Assembly: GCF_007745175.1 (NCBI RefSeq)
Contig: NZ_CP036271.1
Location: 3,918,314 to 3,982,313, forward strand
DNA length: 64,000 nt
From: Caulifigura coniformis
GTDB taxonomy: Bacteria > Planctomycetota > Planctomycetia > Planctomycetales > Planctomycetaceae
Direction: 5' to 3'
Below the pieces are notes generated by a model, which was given only the letters and a program-made list of their open reading frames with translations, did no database searches and was not told the origin of the DNA. The position numbers were made by a program, and so were the translations under genes. Numbering within the stretch: position 1 is the first letter of the stretch; the number at the start of each line of letters is the position of its first letter. Positions 47,625 through 57,395 of this stretch are shown here, piece by piece.

Positions 47625-48098
47625 TCAGAGCGTCTTCGACAATTCGTCGAACGACTCCGGCGTCAGGTTCATGTGGCAGTTGTCGTCGACCAGCACGCAC
47701 GGAGCTCCTTCGCAGGCGCCCAGGCACTCGGCGAACTCAAGTGTGATCCGGCCGTCTTTCGTCGTTTCGCCGGGCCCCACATGCAGCTTTTCACAGGCGT
47801 GGGCCAGCAGTTCTTCGCCGCCGCGAAGCGCGCAGGCGATGCTGCGGCAGACCCACACGCGATGCTTCCCCAGGGGATGTTTCTCATCCTTGAAGAAGTT
47901 GTAGAACGTCATCGTGTCGTGCACTTCCGACGGATGAAGCTCCAGCAACTGCCCGATCTCACGGATCGCCTCGATCGACACCTGCCGCATCTCGTCGTGC
48001 ACCAGGTGCAGGGCCGGAAGCGTCACCGCGCGCTTGTTCGGATAGTTGGGAAAGAGGGCCCGGATTTTCTCGCGGAGGCTCTCGCTAAGCACACTCAT
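47625..48098 (-). CDS. nuoE: NADH-quinone oxidoreductase subunit E
   Basis: Subunit of complex I with a thioredoxin-like fold and one [2Fe-2S] cluster (N1a). It is 157 residues, as expected. Four cysteines are arranged as VCRSIACALRG and ECLGACEGAP, the C-x4-C and C-x3-C pattern of NuoE. The N-terminal helix bundle, with LPALHLVHDEMRQVS, is typical. ATG at 48098 (MSVLSESLREK); an in-frame TTG lies three codons upstream. It leads the nuoE-nuoF pair and is divergent from the PQQ-like gene, with a 240-base gap. Confidence 0.93.
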   Translation of the reverse strand: MSVLSESLREKIRALFPNYPNKRAVTLPALHLVHDEMRQVSIEAIREIGQLLELHPSEVHDTMTFYNFFKDEKHPLGKHRVWVCRSIACALRGGEELLAHACEKLHVGPGETTKDGRITLEFAECLGACEGAPCVLVDDNCHMNLTPESFDELSKTL

Positions 48099-48338
48099 GG
48101 GAAACAACGCCGCAACGGGGAATTCTGGCTGGTTCGGCCGGATCGTAGGTCAATCAGGGAGCGGGCATCAAGCACCCGGTTTCACGGATTCGCCCGCTTG
48201 GGAATGAATTGTCCGGAACCTTCCCGAACTTGGGCGGTTTCATCCCCGGCGCCACGGATTTGCCATCCCTCGCCGACCTCTTTCTTCGACCTGACCTTCG
48301 CGTTTGGCCAGTCGTCGCCATCGTCACGGAGCAAAACT

Positions 48339-49631
48339 GTGAATCGAGTCACCATCGCGTCGGTCGGACTGGTTTTGGCATGGACGACGTGCGGATTCGG
48401 CGAAGATTGGACCGCGTTTCGAGGCTCCGATGGTCAGGCCAGCGGGCAGGGGAATCCCCCCGTCAAATGGTCCGCCGCCGAGAATCTTCGCTGGACCTGC
48501 CCGCTCCCCGGGCCGGGGGCATCAAGCCCCATCGTGCTCGGCGACCGTCTCTACGTCACCTGCTACAGCGGCTACGGAGTGCCCGATGGTCCGGATGGGG
48601 CGATTTCTGAATTGAAACGCCATCTCGTCTGCGTCGACAGAGCTACCGGAAAAATCGTCTGGAACACCGTCACCGCCGCCGATTCGCCGGAGGACCCCTA
48701 TCAGAGCATGCTGCGCGAGCATGGCTATGCCAGCCATACCCCGGTCACGGACGGCGAAAGAATCTACGTTTTCTACGGAAAGACCGGCGTCCTCGCCTTC
48801 GATCTCGATGGCCGCGAACTCTGGCGGCACAACGTCGGCAAGGAATCGAGCCCCATGCGCTGGGGCTCGGCCGCCAGCCCCGTCCTCGTCGGCGATCTCC
48901 TCGTCGTCAATGCCTCCGATGAGAGCCTGTCACTTCGAGGCCTCAATAAGAAGACAGGTGAAGAAGTCTGGAAAGCCGAAGGGACGAATCTCGAGTCGGC
49001 CTACGGAGCCCCGGCCATCGCGAAAATCAGCGACGAACGGACCGATATCGTCGTTTCCGGCCGCCAGGAAGCCTGGGGCGTAAACCCCGCCACGGGAAAA
49101 CTCCGCTGGTACGGTGAATTCGGACGCTCCGGCGCAGCGTCCCCGACGCCGATCGTCCACGGCCAGACCGCCTATCTCTTCGGCGGCCGCGGCTCATCGA
49201 CGGTCGCCCTGAAACTCGATGGAAAAGGGGACGTCACCAACTCCAGCGTCGTCTGGAAGGCCCAGCCCGGCTCCTACACTTCGACCCCCGTTCTGGTCGA
49301 TGGGCGGCTCTACTGGCTCAACGACCAGCGCATCGCCACCTGCATCGACGCCGCCACCGGAAAGACGGTCTTTCAGGGCCGCACCAGCCTCGGACGCGAT
49401 TCCGGAAAGCTCTACTCGTCGCCCGTCGCGGCTGCCGGCCGCATTTACCAGGTCACCTCGCGCGGCGGCACGATCGTCTTCGCTGCGAAGCCCGAGTACG
49501 AGGAACTGGCGTTGAACACGATTGAAACCGACGATTCCGATTTCAATGGAACCCCGGCGCTCTCCGGCGACGAGATGTTTCTCAGGTCGAACAAGGCCCT
49601 CTATTGCATCGCTGCACCCCTGGCGAAATAG
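48339..49631 (+). CDS. Secreted PQQ-like beta-propeller protein
   Basis: A 430-residue exported protein with a signal peptide (about 1-20, VNRVTIASVGLVLAWTTCGF) and repeated PQQ-like blades. Recurring strands end in patterns such as GRELWRHNVG, GEEVWKAEG and GKLRWYGEFG, each near an acidic or Gly turn. Such proteins are common in planctomycetes and usually lack PQQ; they may bind protein partners or sugars. The GTG start at 48339 follows GGAG at nine bases; the frame extends upstream without a signal sequence. No dehydrogenase residues were identified, so an enzymatic role is unproven. Confidence 0.85.
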   Translation: MNRVTIASVGLVLAWTTCGFGEDWTAFRGSDGQASGQGNPPVKWSAAENLRWTCPLPGPGASSPIVLGDRLYVTCYSGYGVPDGPDGAISELKRHLVCVDRATGKIVWNTVTAADSPEDPYQSMLREHGYASHTPVTDGERIYVFYGKTGVLAFDLDGRELWRHNVGKESSPMRWGSAASPVLVGDLLVVNASDESLSLRGLNKKTGEEVWKAEGTNLESAYGAPAIAKISDERTDIVVSGRQEAWGVNPATGKLRWYGEFGRSGAASPTPIVHGQTAYLFGGRGSSTVALKLDGKGDVTNSSVVWKAQPGSYTSTPVLVDGRLYWLNDQRIATCIDAATGKTVFQGRTSLGRDSGKLYSSPVAAAGRIYQVTSRGGTIVFAAKPEYEELALNTIETDDSDFNGTPALSGDEMFLRSNKALYCIAAPLAK

Positions 49632-49689
49632 TACCCCCTGGCAGGGATTACCAGGCAGTCACGACGGCAACGGGCAGGGGCGGACGACT

Positions 49690-50568
49690 TTGGCTTCCGA
49701 AACAACGGAATGGACCGTCCGCCGTGTTCTCGATTGGACGATCGGCTACCTCAAGGAGCATGGAAGCGAATCGCCCCGTCTCGAGGCGGAGGTTCTTCTG
49801 GCCCATGCCTGCGGCTGGCCCCGGATCAAGCTCTATACGCATTTCGAGGATGCCCTCTCCCCGGACGTCCGTTCCCGGATGCGCGAACTGGTGAAACGTC
49901 GGGGCGCACGCGAGCCCGTCGCCTACCTGGTGGGCTATCGGGAGTTTTTCAGCCTGAAGTTCGAAGTCGGACCCGGCGTCTTCATTCCGCGACCAGAGAC
50001 CGAAACCCTTGTCCTCGAATCGCTGGAAGCCCTCAAAACCTGCGGCCACCAGAATCCTCGCGTCCTCGACCTTTGCACCGGCTCGGGAGCCGTTGGAGTG
50101 TCGATCGCCGTCAACTCTCGCTCGGCCAGCGTCATCTGCATCGATCAGAACGATGCGCCCGCTGCCTTCGCGGCGAAAAACGCGGAAAACCACTCGGTCG
50201 CTGAGCGGGTCACCGTACTTCAGGGGGACCTCTTCGAACCGCTGGCTGCCGACGCCACCTTCCATGTGATCGCCTGCAATCCGCCGTACGTCACGACGCC
50301 TGAAATCGAGCGGCTCGACGCCGACGTGAAGAGCTACGAGCCTCATGCGGCCCTCGATGGCGGTCCCGATGGCCTCGATGTGCTCCGCCGCATCATGCAG
50401 GAGGCGTCGTCGCGGCTCGTTCCGGGCGGAGCGATTCTCTTTGAACTGAGCCCGGAGCAGGGTGAGCCCGCGCAGCAGATCCTGCGCGAGGCCGGATTCA
50501 CTGACGTCTCCGCCGTGAAAGATCTCTTCGGCGTCGTCCGCGTCATCAAGGGCCGTCGATCGGCCTGA
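49690..50568 (+). CDS. prmC: Peptide chain release factor N5-glutamine methyltransferase PrmC
   Basis: Methylates the Gln of the GGQ motif in release factors RF1 and RF2. It is 292 residues. The N-terminal helical domain contains SPRLEAEVLLAHAC; the SAM motif I is VLDLCTGSGAVGVSIA and the substrate motif is ACNPPYVTT. FIPRPETETLV is a strong family hallmark. The TTG at 49690 follows CAGGGGCGG; the frame upstream lacks a better start. It is 58 bases after the beta-propeller gene in the same direction. A bidirectional terminator separates it from the convergent tig gene. The release factor genes prfA and prfB are not in the window. Confidence 0.92.
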   Translation: MASETTEWTVRRVLDWTIGYLKEHGSESPRLEAEVLLAHACGWPRIKLYTHFEDALSPDVRSRMRELVKRRGAREPVAYLVGYREFFSLKFEVGPGVFIPRPETETLVLESLEALKTCGHQNPRVLDLCTGSGAVGVSIAVNSRSASVICIDQNDAPAAFAAKNAENHSVAERVTVLQGDLFEPLAADATFHVIACNPPYVTTPEIERLDADVKSYEPHAALDGGPDGLDVLRRIMQEASSRLVPGGAILFELSPEQGEPAQQILREAGFTDVSAVKDLFGVVRVIKGRRSA

Positions 50569-50613
50569 CGCCGGTGCGACGCTGCCCCGGTGCGACGTTG
50601 CCTGTGTCCCGAC

Positions 50614-50654
50614 AAAAAAACACCCCTGCCGGTCAACGCGGCAGGGGTGTTTTC
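50614..50654. terminator. Bidirectional terminator between prmC and tig
   Basis: An 11-bp stem CACCCCTGCCG/CGGCAGGGGTG with a 7-base loop. It is flanked by seven A on the left and four T on the right, so it can stop transcription from either side. Confidence 0.85.
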
Positions 50655-50690
50655 GATTCTGTGATCGCCTGCCGGGGCAGACGCTTGCGA

Positions 50691-52142
50691 TTACTCTTCG
50701 GCGGCGACTTCCGCTTCCGCCGCTTCCGTCTCGGGACAGATCGAGTATTCGACCGAGTACACGTCGCGGCTTGCGGGGAGTTCCATCGGCACGTCCTTGA
50801 ACGTCGCGCTCTCCAGGATCACGTCGACCGCCTTACGCTCGCGGATCTGGGCTTCGAGGTTCTCGATGACGCCCGACTTCTGCAGGCGGCTGCGGACACG
50901 GCGGGGATTCTCGCCGCTCTGGAGCGCCATCAGCAGGATTTCGTCGTTGATTTCCTGGCCGGTGACTTCGAGCTTTTCCTCTTCCGCGATGCGGTCGAGA
51001 ACGAAGTGTTCCTTCAGGTTCCGGCGGGTCATCGTCAGCGACTTCTGACGCAGTTCGTTCTGCCGCGTCAGGATTTCGTCGCTGGTGAAGCCGGCCTGCT
51101 GCATTTCGAGGATTTCGCGACGCAGGGCGTTGTTGACCTGCTTCGAAACCAGCTCTTCCGGCAGGTCCCACTTGGCCGATTCGGTGATCTGGCCAAGCAC
51201 CTGCGAGCGCGTCTGCTGACGCTGCGTGTAGGTCACCTGCCGCTCGAGGTTGCCGCGGATCAGCTTCCGCAGGCTCTCTTCCGACGTCACGTTCAGGCGG
51301 GTCAGGAATTCCTCGTTCAGCTCAGGCGTGTCGAGGCGCTTCACATCCAGCACTTCGAACTTCGCGGTCACTTTCTCGCCGCGGAGCTCGATCGTCGGAG
51401 CTTCCAGCGACACTGTGACCGTGGCTTCCTTGACGTCGCCGGCCTTCACGCCGGTCATCAGCTTGTCGAATCCGGTGATTTCACCGTCGGCGAACCGCAG
51501 GGTGGGGCGGACTCGCAGGGACGTTTCCTGCAGCGATTTGACGACTTCCCCATCCTTCGCGAACTCGATGTTCACGGTCAGGAAGTCGCCGTCGCGGGCC
51601 GGCTCTTCAATCGGCGTCAGTTGGCCGTACTGCTCGAGATAACGCGACAGGTGGTCGTCGATATCCTGCTCCGAGATCTCGCGGACAGGCCGCTCGATCT
51701 TCAGGCCCTTGTACTTCGGCAGATCGAATTCGGGACGCACTTCGACGTCGAATTCGTATTCGAAGTCGCCGTCATCCGGGATGTCGATCGCGTCCAGGTC
51801 GAGCTTAGGCTCGTTGATCGGATCGAGGTCCTTTTCGTCCGCAAGCTGTTCGAGGCTCTGCATGAGCACCCGCTGCTTGATCTGCTCGTTCAGTTCCTTC
51901 TTGAAACGCTTCTTCACGAGCGCCAGAGGAACGTGACCAACGCGGAATCCCGGAACCTGGGCTTCGCCGGCGAAACGGTCGATGACCGACCCTTCGACCT
52001 CGTCCAGCGAGGCGCGAGCGATCTTCACCCGGACGTGCTTTTTGCAGGGGCCGACGGGGGAGACTTCGACGTCGAGCTTCAGCTTCGCTTCGCCCGGGGC
52101 AGGGGCGACCGCCTCAGCGACGGCGGTTTCTTTCTCAGCCAT
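50691..52142 (-). CDS. tig: Trigger factor
   Basis: Ribosome-associated chaperone with peptidyl-prolyl isomerase activity. It is 483 residues with three parts: a ribosome-binding N-terminal domain with the VPGFRVGHVPLALV tail signature, a PPIase-like middle domain (about 180-265) and a C-terminal helical arm domain. It has an acidic C-terminus rich in Glu and Ala, ending EVAAEE. The ATG at 52142 (MAEKETAV) follows AGGA at seven bases; a second ATG two codons upstream is possible. The gene is alone and convergent with prmC; clpP and clpX, often downstream in other bacteria, are not adjacent. Confidence 0.93.
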   Translation of the reverse strand: MAEKETAVAEAVAPAPGEAKLKLDVEVSPVGPCKKHVRVKIARASLDEVEGSVIDRFAGEAQVPGFRVGHVPLALVKKRFKKELNEQIKQRVLMQSLEQLADEKDLDPINEPKLDLDAIDIPDDGDFEYEFDVEVRPEFDLPKYKGLKIERPVREISEQDIDDHLSRYLEQYGQLTPIEEPARDGDFLTVNIEFAKDGEVVKSLQETSLRVRPTLRFADGEITGFDKLMTGVKAGDVKEATVTVSLEAPTIELRGEKVTAKFEVLDVKRLDTPELNEEFLTRLNVTSEESLRKLIRGNLERQVTYTQRQQTRSQVLGQITESAKWDLPEELVSKQVNNALRREILEMQQAGFTSDEILTRQNELRQKSLTMTRRNLKEHFVLDRIAEEEKLEVTGQEINDEILLMALQSGENPRRVRSRLQKSGVIENLEAQIRERKAVDVILESATFKDVPMELPASRDVYSVEYSICPETEAAEAEVAAEE

Positions 52143-52458
52143 GGTCATCCTCGTCCGGAATACGGCGCCTGCACCGAAAAAAATCGCCGGCACGCAGCCA
52201 GTCAAACCGATACCGGTCGAACCGATCCTGCGCCGGCTGATGCACGGTGGCGACAGTATAGCCGCCTGGCGCCACGCTGTGTTGTCTATCTCTCGAAACG
52301 GGCCAGTGCCCGATTCGTTCCTCCGGCAGATTCTCTGCCGAAGTGGCGCCGTCGACTCGACTTCGACGCCGTCCGTGCCGACCCGATGTCGGAACCACTC
52401 ACATCAAACTGGTCTCGGAATCATCCGCATCGACTTGGTGTCGATGTGAACGAAACAG
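52143..52458. other. Intergenic region between tig and tRNA-Gly
   Basis: About 316 bases upstream of tig with no credible gene. A TATACT -10-like element on the minus strand (plus-strand AGTATA at 52255-52260) could serve tig, but no -35 at normal spacing was found. Confidence 0.5.
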
Positions 52459-52531
52459 AGCGGGTGAAGGGACTTGAACCCTCGACATCCACGATGGCAA
52501 CGTGGTGCTCTACCAACTGAGCTACACCCGC
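52459..52531 (-). tRNA. tRNA-Gly (GCC anticodon)
   Basis: A complete 73-nucleotide cloverleaf. The acceptor stem pairs GCGGGTG with CACCCGC. The D arm is GCTCAGTTGGTAGAGC, the anticodon stem CCACG/CGTGG encloses TTGCCAT with anticodon GCC, and the T arm carries GGTTCAAGTCC. The discriminator base is T (U in RNA), as in bacterial tRNA-Gly. CCA is not encoded. A good promoter lies upstream. Confidence 0.97.
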
Positions 52532-52572
52532 AACTCGCGACTGGCCTCAACCCGCCGCAAATGCGAACGCGG

Positions 52573-52600
52573 ATTATGAACAGTTCGCTCGGGTCGTCAA
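52573..52600 (-). promoter_or_regulatory. Promoter of tRNA-Gly
   Basis: On the minus strand, TTGACG (52600-52595) and CATAAT (52578-52573) are separated by 16 bases. Transcription would start about 35 bases before the tRNA 5' end at 52531. Confidence 0.65.
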
Positions 52601-52675
52601 GCGACGACTTGTCTGAACATTTTCGTCCCGAAGAGAGACGACACTTCAGCCAATAGCCCGGTTCGTCTGATGTCC

Positions 52676-53440
52676 TCAGGATGGCCGCTGCAGCAGGAAC
52701 ACTGCCTCCCCTCCAATCCGGCGCGCAACAACGTCCAGTAGACGCTCGGCCCCATAAACCCCGGCCGGCCAGATGCGGTTCGCGAAGGGAATTCCCAGGC
52801 GATAACGCTGCTGGCGGCGGATCGTCAGCCCGGCCGCCTCGACACCCTTTTCAATGTCATCCAGCCGAAAATAGGAGATTTTATATCCCTCCTGTTGTTC
52901 GGAACGCCGGCCTGTCCACATCGTCTTCAGTCGGTTCCCCACGTGACCCGACAGCGACGACTGCAGGAGAATTCCGCCTCCCGGCGCCAGCATCGCCCCC
53001 AGGTGTCGCAGCAATTCCTCCAGCCTGCCCGTGTGGGCAATCAGTCCCAGGCAGAGAATCAGGTTGTAGGAACCCGACACATTCGTCGGACGGAAAGAAA
53101 AAATGTCCTGGTTGACGAAGTCGAACCGGATCTTCCCCTCGTGACGCTCCAGACGCTGCCGCGCCTGTTGCAGCATGTTCGTGGAGAGGTCGACGACTGT
53201 GGCCTCGCGGAACCTGCCCGAGGACAGGATCGACTCCGTCACTTCCCCGGTCCCGGACGCGCAATCGAGGAGCGCCCCACTGAAGCCGCTCGCGAAATCA
53301 CTCGCGATTTCCAGCCGTCGGTGGAAGTTGTAGGTAATGCTCGACTTCTTGTCGGAATAGAAATCGGCGTAGTGGGCCGCGCGTTCCTGAAAGACGGCCG
53401 CTTGGGGCGAATTCCACTGCTGTTGGTCGTCGCCGCTCAC
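52676..53440 (-). CDS. Class I SAM-dependent methyltransferase
   Basis: A 254-residue soluble protein with motif I LLDCASGTGEVTESIL, post-I ATVVDLSTNMLQQARQRL and a motif IV-like NLILCLGLIAHT. The C-terminal extension is basic and aromatic (YRLGIPFANRIWPAG). The pattern is that of small-molecule or lipid methyltransferases of the UbiE/type 11 group, but no substrate can be named. The GTG start at 53440 has GGAGG seven bases upstream. It is co-oriented with the sulfatase upstream (65-base gap), so the two may share a transcript. Confidence 0.85.
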   Translation of the reverse strand: MSGDDQQQWNSPQAAVFQERAAHYADFYSDKKSSITYNFHRRLEIASDFASGFSGALLDCASGTGEVTESILSSGRFREATVVDLSTNMLQQARQRLERHEGKIRFDFVNQDIFSFRPTNVSGSYNLILCLGLIAHTGRLEELLRHLGAMLAPGGGILLQSSLSGHVGNRLKTMWTGRRSEQQEGYKISYFRLDDIEKGVEAAGLTIRRQQRYRLGIPFANRIWPAGVYGAERLLDVVARRIGGEAVFLLQRPS

Positions 53441-53505
53441 TCACCACCTCCGCAATGTTCACTGGTTCGGCATCCATTGCCTGCGGCGGAGTGTGACTGG
53501 AACGT

Positions 53506-54945
53506 TCATTCCGAGGAAGCCGGATCCGGGGCGATCAGCCGCACCATGGCGGGCGGACGGGTGCCGCTCCCGGTCTGCATCGTCGCCGAATCGCCGAGGT
53601 CCGCCCGGGCCTGTTCCGCGAGACGCCTCAGCCGGCTCACCACCTCAGGTTGCTCGTCGATCAGATTCCTCGTTTCGCCCACGTCCGACCGCAGGTTGTA
53701 GAGCGCCGCCTCCGTCGTCTGCTGACGATATCCGTTCGGCCGCCCCTCCATGCCGGGCGCCTCTGCCAGGCTCCGGTACTTGTGGGGAAAATGCAGCTTC
53801 CAGTCGCCGCTGCGCACCGCCTGCAGCTCCTTGTCCCAGTAAAAATAGAGGGCGTCATGCGGTGACCTGGCTCCAGCCTGACCCGAAATCAGCGGCCAGA
53901 CGTCCAGTCCGTCGATCGCGTGGGCAGGCAAGGCCGCTCCGATCAGCCGGGCGATTGTCGGCAACAGGTCGATGGTCATCACCGGCTCCTGGCATGTGGT
54001 TCCGGCAGGAATCTTTCCAGGCCAGCGCATCACGCACGGCACGCGCACGCCCCCCTCGAACGTCGTCCCTTTGCCTTCACGCAGCGGTCCCGCCGATCCG
54101 GCGTGGTTCCCATAGGAAAGCCACGGGCCGTTGTCGGTCGCAAAAATCACGAGCGTCTTTTCGTCGAGCCCCTGCTTCTTGATCGCCCCGAGAATCTCCC
54201 CGACCGACCAGTCGACCTCCATCACTACATCGCCGTACAGCCCCTGACGGCTCTTCCCTCGGAATTTGTCCGACACGAACAGCGGCACGTGCACCATGTT
54301 GTGCGCCACGTACAGGAAGAACGGCTTCTCGTGATTCGCCTCGATGAACTTCACCGCCCGTTCGGTGTACCAGGTGGTCAGGTAGGGCTGGTCATCGGCC
54401 GTCACATCGGCGTCGACGATCTTGTCCCCCTCGATCATCGGCAGGGGAGGGTACGCCTTGGGGTTCGTCGGATGAAAAGGCCACATGTCGTTCGAGTACG
54501 GGAGCCCGAAATACGTGTCGAACCCGTGATGCACGGGGAGGAACTGCCGGTGATGGCCCAGGTGCCATTTCCCGAACATCCCCGTCGCGTACTCCTTCTG
54601 CTTGCAGATCTCCGGCAGCAGCACCTCCTCCGAGTGAATCCCGTGCTGCGTCTTCGGACCGGGCGCTCCCAGCATGCCGATCCGGTTGGGATAGCAGCCG
54701 GTCAGCAGGGCCGCCCGCGACGCGCCGCAGACCGCCTGCGCCACGTAGAAATCCGTCATCCGGACCCCTTCCGCCGCCATCCGGTCGATATTCGGCGTGT
54801 CCAGCGTCTTCGACCCGAAGCAGCCCAGGTCGCCGTAGCCCTGGTCATCCGTGTAAATGATGACGACGTTCGGAACGCGATCCTGGGCGAAGGTCGGGTG
54901 AGGCAAAGCGGCCAGGCAGGCCAAAAGTGTCAGAATGGCTTTCAT
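53506..54945 (-). CDS. Secreted sulfatase (arylsulfatase family)
   Basis: A 479-residue exported hydrolase that removes sulfate esters, probably from sulfated polysaccharides. The signal peptide spans about 1-20 ([20 protein letters not shown]). The metal-binding [10 protein letters not shown] starts near residue 30. The formylglycine motif is CGASR (Cys73 to Arg77) in [13 protein letters not shown], of the CxASR class. Later motifs GKWHLGHH and [13 protein letters not shown] are also typical. ATG at 54945. Planctomycetes carry many such genes. The maturase that makes formylglycine is not in the window. Confidence 0.94.
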   Translation of the reverse strand: MKAILTLLACLAALPHPTFAQDRVPNVVIIYTDDQGYGDLGCFGSKTLDTPNIDRMAAEGVRMTDFYVAQAVCGASRAALLTGCYPNRIGMLGAPGPKTQHGIHSEEVLLPEICKQKEYATGMFGKWHLGHHRQFLPVHHGFDTYFGLPYSNDMWPFHPTNPKAYPPLPMIEGDKIVDADVTADDQPYLTTWYTERAVKFIEANHEKPFFLYVAHNMVHVPLFVSDKFRGKSRQGLYGDVVMEVDWSVGEILGAIKKQGLDEKTLVIFATDNGPWLSYGNHAGSAGPLREGKGTTFEGGVRVPCVMRWPGKIPAGTTCQEPVMTIDLLPTIARLIGAALPAHAIDGLDVWPLISGQAGARSPHDALYFYWDKELQAVRSGDWKLHFPHKYRSLAEAPGMEGRPNGYRQQTTEAALYNLRSDVGETRNLIDEQPEVVSRLRRLAEQARADLGDSATMQTGSGTRPPAMVRLIAPDPASSE

Positions 54946-55102
54946 CGGCGGCCGCCTTGGAGAAAGGAGTCGTTGATCGCAAGGATCATGCCTCCACCGA
55001 TGCGGCAACGCCAGTGCAGGCGACACTGACATGGAAATTCTTCCAGAACCGCGCAGCTTCCGTTGCGGTGCCTGGCCTCTCGAGACTCTGAGCCCGTCCC
55101 GC

Positions 55103-55888
55103 TCAACCGGGTGAAATCAGCAGGCTGACCCCGGGGACCGACAACTTCTTGATGAACTCTGCAGCGCTCAACTCAAACAGAAACTGGGAGTTTCGTTCGA
55201 GAGGGTTGTAGATGTGATACACGTCGTTGTTTCCATGGCCTCCCGTCTGTTCGTCGAGGTGGACCCACGTCTCCTGGTCAACGATCCCGTCGACGTTGAT
55301 TCTCGCGGCCTGTTGGAACTCGCGGACACGGGCCTCGGTTTTCACGCCAAAGATTCCATCGACATCGAGTTGGGGCAGTTCGGGCCGCCATTTGTTCAGC
55401 GCGGCCTGCAGGAGGGGAACCTTCTCGTTCGGCATGCCCCTCCACAGCCTCGGAAGGTTCTCCATTCCACGCCCCTTGGCGTGTCCAAGAACACAAATCC
55501 AGTGTCCGGACACGATGGAACCGATCGCCAGCAGGGCGCCCTGTCGAGACTCGACTCGGGGCACGCGCGGCATCACCAGCCTGCGAAGTTCCTGCTCGCC
55601 TCTCAGTCGGCTGAAGTACTGCGACGAATACCCGGCGTCGCATCCGAGGACCCGCAGGTAATCCTGCATCTCAATCGAAGAATTGACGGCCTTGCTGGAA
55701 TCCATCAGCGGCCTGAAATCGCCACCGCCCAGGTACATGTTCCGGGCGTCATAGACGTCCTCATCGCTGAACATCACTGAGCCGGTGCCCTCCCCGTAGC
55801 GATTCACGAGATTCAGCGCGAAGCCGGCGAAATAACCACAGTCGTAGCTGTCCGGCGCTTGCCCGATCGTTCTCAGCGTGCCCTGCAT
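55103..55888 (-). CDS. Papain-like protein with inserted peptidoglycan-binding domain
   Basis: A 261-residue protein without a signal peptide. The N-terminus has [13 protein letters not shown] (Cys17), then [13 protein letters not shown] (His129) and VYHIYNP (Asn228), an arrangement like the Cys-His-Asn sites of papain/C39-like peptidases. Between His and Asn sits a PG_binding_1-like domain (about 155-211) with [28 protein letters not shown] and [10 protein letters not shown]. The ATG at 55888 follows GGAGAATCTC; the frame extends to a TTG at 55948. Activity is an inference from motif order. An alternative is a non-catalytic wall-binding protein. Confidence 0.65.
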   Translation of the reverse strand: MQGTLRTIGQAPDSYDCGYFAGFALNLVNRYGEGTGSVMFSDEDVYDARNMYLGGGDFRPLMDSSKAVNSSIEMQDYLRVLGCDAGYSSQYFSRLRGEQELRRLVMPRVPRVESRQGALLAIGSIVSGHWICVLGHAKGRGMENLPRLWRGMPNEKVPLLQAALNKWRPELPQLDVDGIFGVKTEARVREFQQAARINVDGIVDQETWVHLDEQTGGHGNNDVYHIYNPLERNSQFLFELSAAEFIKKLSVPGVSLLISPG

Positions 55889-56073
55889 GAGATTCTCCAG
55901 AACTGGCGGAGGATGACGTTCTTGTGTCGGATTAGCCAACACTTGCAATGGCGGAATCGACTCGCCAATGCAACAGCATCCGCGGAGAATCTTGTGTTCT
56001 CGCCTGCATCACCCCAGGGGCGGGGCCAACTTTTCAAGAACCGGCTTCCGGTCTGAACTGGCTCGCAGGCGGA

Positions 56074-57165
56074 TCAGGCGTCCTCGTCGTGAACATCCAC
56101 CGACGGGCCCGCTCCCGGATTCACCGGGTGGTGCGGGCGGTGATCGAGATGACCTTCCCCCGCCGCATCTTCCCGCGCGCTCGCCACCAGCGAGGCCACA
56201 ACGCCCGTCGCCAGGATTCCCGCGATGATACCCAGCGAAATCCCGATCGGAATGTGCCCCAGGCCGCTCGCCTGCAGGATCATCTTGATCCCGATGAACG
56301 CCAGCAGCACGACGAGCGCCGTCTTCAGGTAGCGGAACTTGTCCATCAGCCCGGCCAGCGCGAAATAGAGCGAGCGCAGCCCGAGGATCGCAAAGATGTT
56401 CGACGTGAACACGATGAACGATTCCTGCGTCAGCCCGATGACCGCCGGAATCGAATCCAGGGCGAACATCACGTCCGTCCCTTCCACCAGCAGGATCGTC
56501 AGGAACAGCGGCGTCACGTGCCGCACACCGTTGATTTCGGCGAAGAACTGGCTGCCGTGGTACTGGGTCGTGACGGGATAGAACTTCCTCACCATCCGCA
56601 CGACGAGGGTCTTCTCGACCTCGATCTCTTCTTCGCCCGCCTTGAACATCTTCCACGCGGAATACAGCAGGAGTACCCCGAAGACATACATCATCCAGTG
56701 GAACTCTTTGATCAGGGCGGTTCCCCCCGCGATCATCAGCCCTCGAAACACGACCGCCCCTAGAACACCCCAGAACAGGACGCGATGCTGTTCCGCAGGT
56801 GGGACGCGAAACGCCGCGATGATTAGGGCGATCACGAAGATATTGTCGACCGACAGCGAGTACTCCAGCACGTACCCCGCAAGGTAGACGAGAGCCGCGT
56901 TCATCCCGCTCAGCGGGACCTCTTTCTCCACGCGTTTGCCTTCGACCCGCTGGACGACCCGCTCAGTCCCTTGCAGCAGCCCGCTGTCATAGAGGTAGTA
57001 GACGACGCCGGTGAAGGCGAGGGCCATCGTGACCCAGATCAGGGTCCACTTCAGCGCCTCCTTCATCGAAATCGTGTGCGATTTCCGGTGGAAGACCCCC
57101 AGGTCCAGCGCGACCATGAAGGCGATAAAGGTCAGGAAGCCGGACCAGATCAGAAACGTCTGCAT
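56074..57165 (-). CDS. TerC-family integral membrane protein
   Basis: A 363-residue protein with about eight or nine membrane helices. The TerC signatures are clear: [17 protein letters not shown] and [20 protein letters not shown], whose acidic residues are thought to bind or move metal ions. A cytoplasmic loop (about 195-215) separates the halves; the C-terminus is His/Asp-rich (HLDHRPHHP, then DVHDEDA). Members are linked to tellurite resistance or to metallation of exported enzymes by manganese. ATG at 57165. No tellurite genes are adjacent. Confidence 0.9.
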   Translation of the reverse strand: MQTFLIWSGFLTFIAFMVALDLGVFHRKSHTISMKEALKWTLIWVTMALAFTGVVYYLYDSGLLQGTERVVQRVEGKRVEKEVPLSGMNAALVYLAGYVLEYSLSVDNIFVIALIIAAFRVPPAEQHRVLFWGVLGAVVFRGLMIAGGTALIKEFHWMMYVFGVLLLYSAWKMFKAGEEEIEVEKTLVVRMVRKFYPVTTQYHGSQFFAEINGVRHVTPLFLTILLVEGTDVMFALDSIPAVIGLTQESFIVFTSNIFAILGLRSLYFALAGLMDKFRYLKTALVVLLAFIGIKMILQASGLGHIPIGISLGIIAGILATGVVASLVASAREDAAGEGHLDHRPHHPVNPGAGPSVDVHDEDA

Positions 57166-57368
57166 GGAATGCGGGAAGAAGACTGCGGCGGGCGAAAAGC
57201 GCGGGGCAGCGTAGTCGACTGCCCCGCAACGGTACAGGAACGGTCGCAGCGGCTTGTCAGGACCAGGAATCCACCACCGAATCCTGCGACCCGCGGGCAA
57301 TCCCTACCTCCGACCCTCAATTCCCGATTACCGCCACGTTCCGGCGCGTCAACTCGCCCTTGCGCCGA

Positions 57369-57374
57369 TATAAT
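57369..57374 (+). promoter_or_regulatory. Candidate -10 element of nadA
   Basis: A perfect TATAAT lies 22 bases before the nadA ATG, giving a very short leader of about 15 bases. The best -35 at a 17-base spacer (GCGTCA) is weak. Confidence 0.45.
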
Positions 57375-57395
57375 GGCCGATTAAAGGATTCAATC

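Noticed and set aside
46190-47746. 518-codon open frame on the plus strand
   Set aside because: Antisense to nuoF, whose motifs are unambiguous.
50574-52520. 648-codon open frame on the plus strand
   Set aside because: Antisense to the trigger factor gene and running across its terminator into the tRNA; not a gene.
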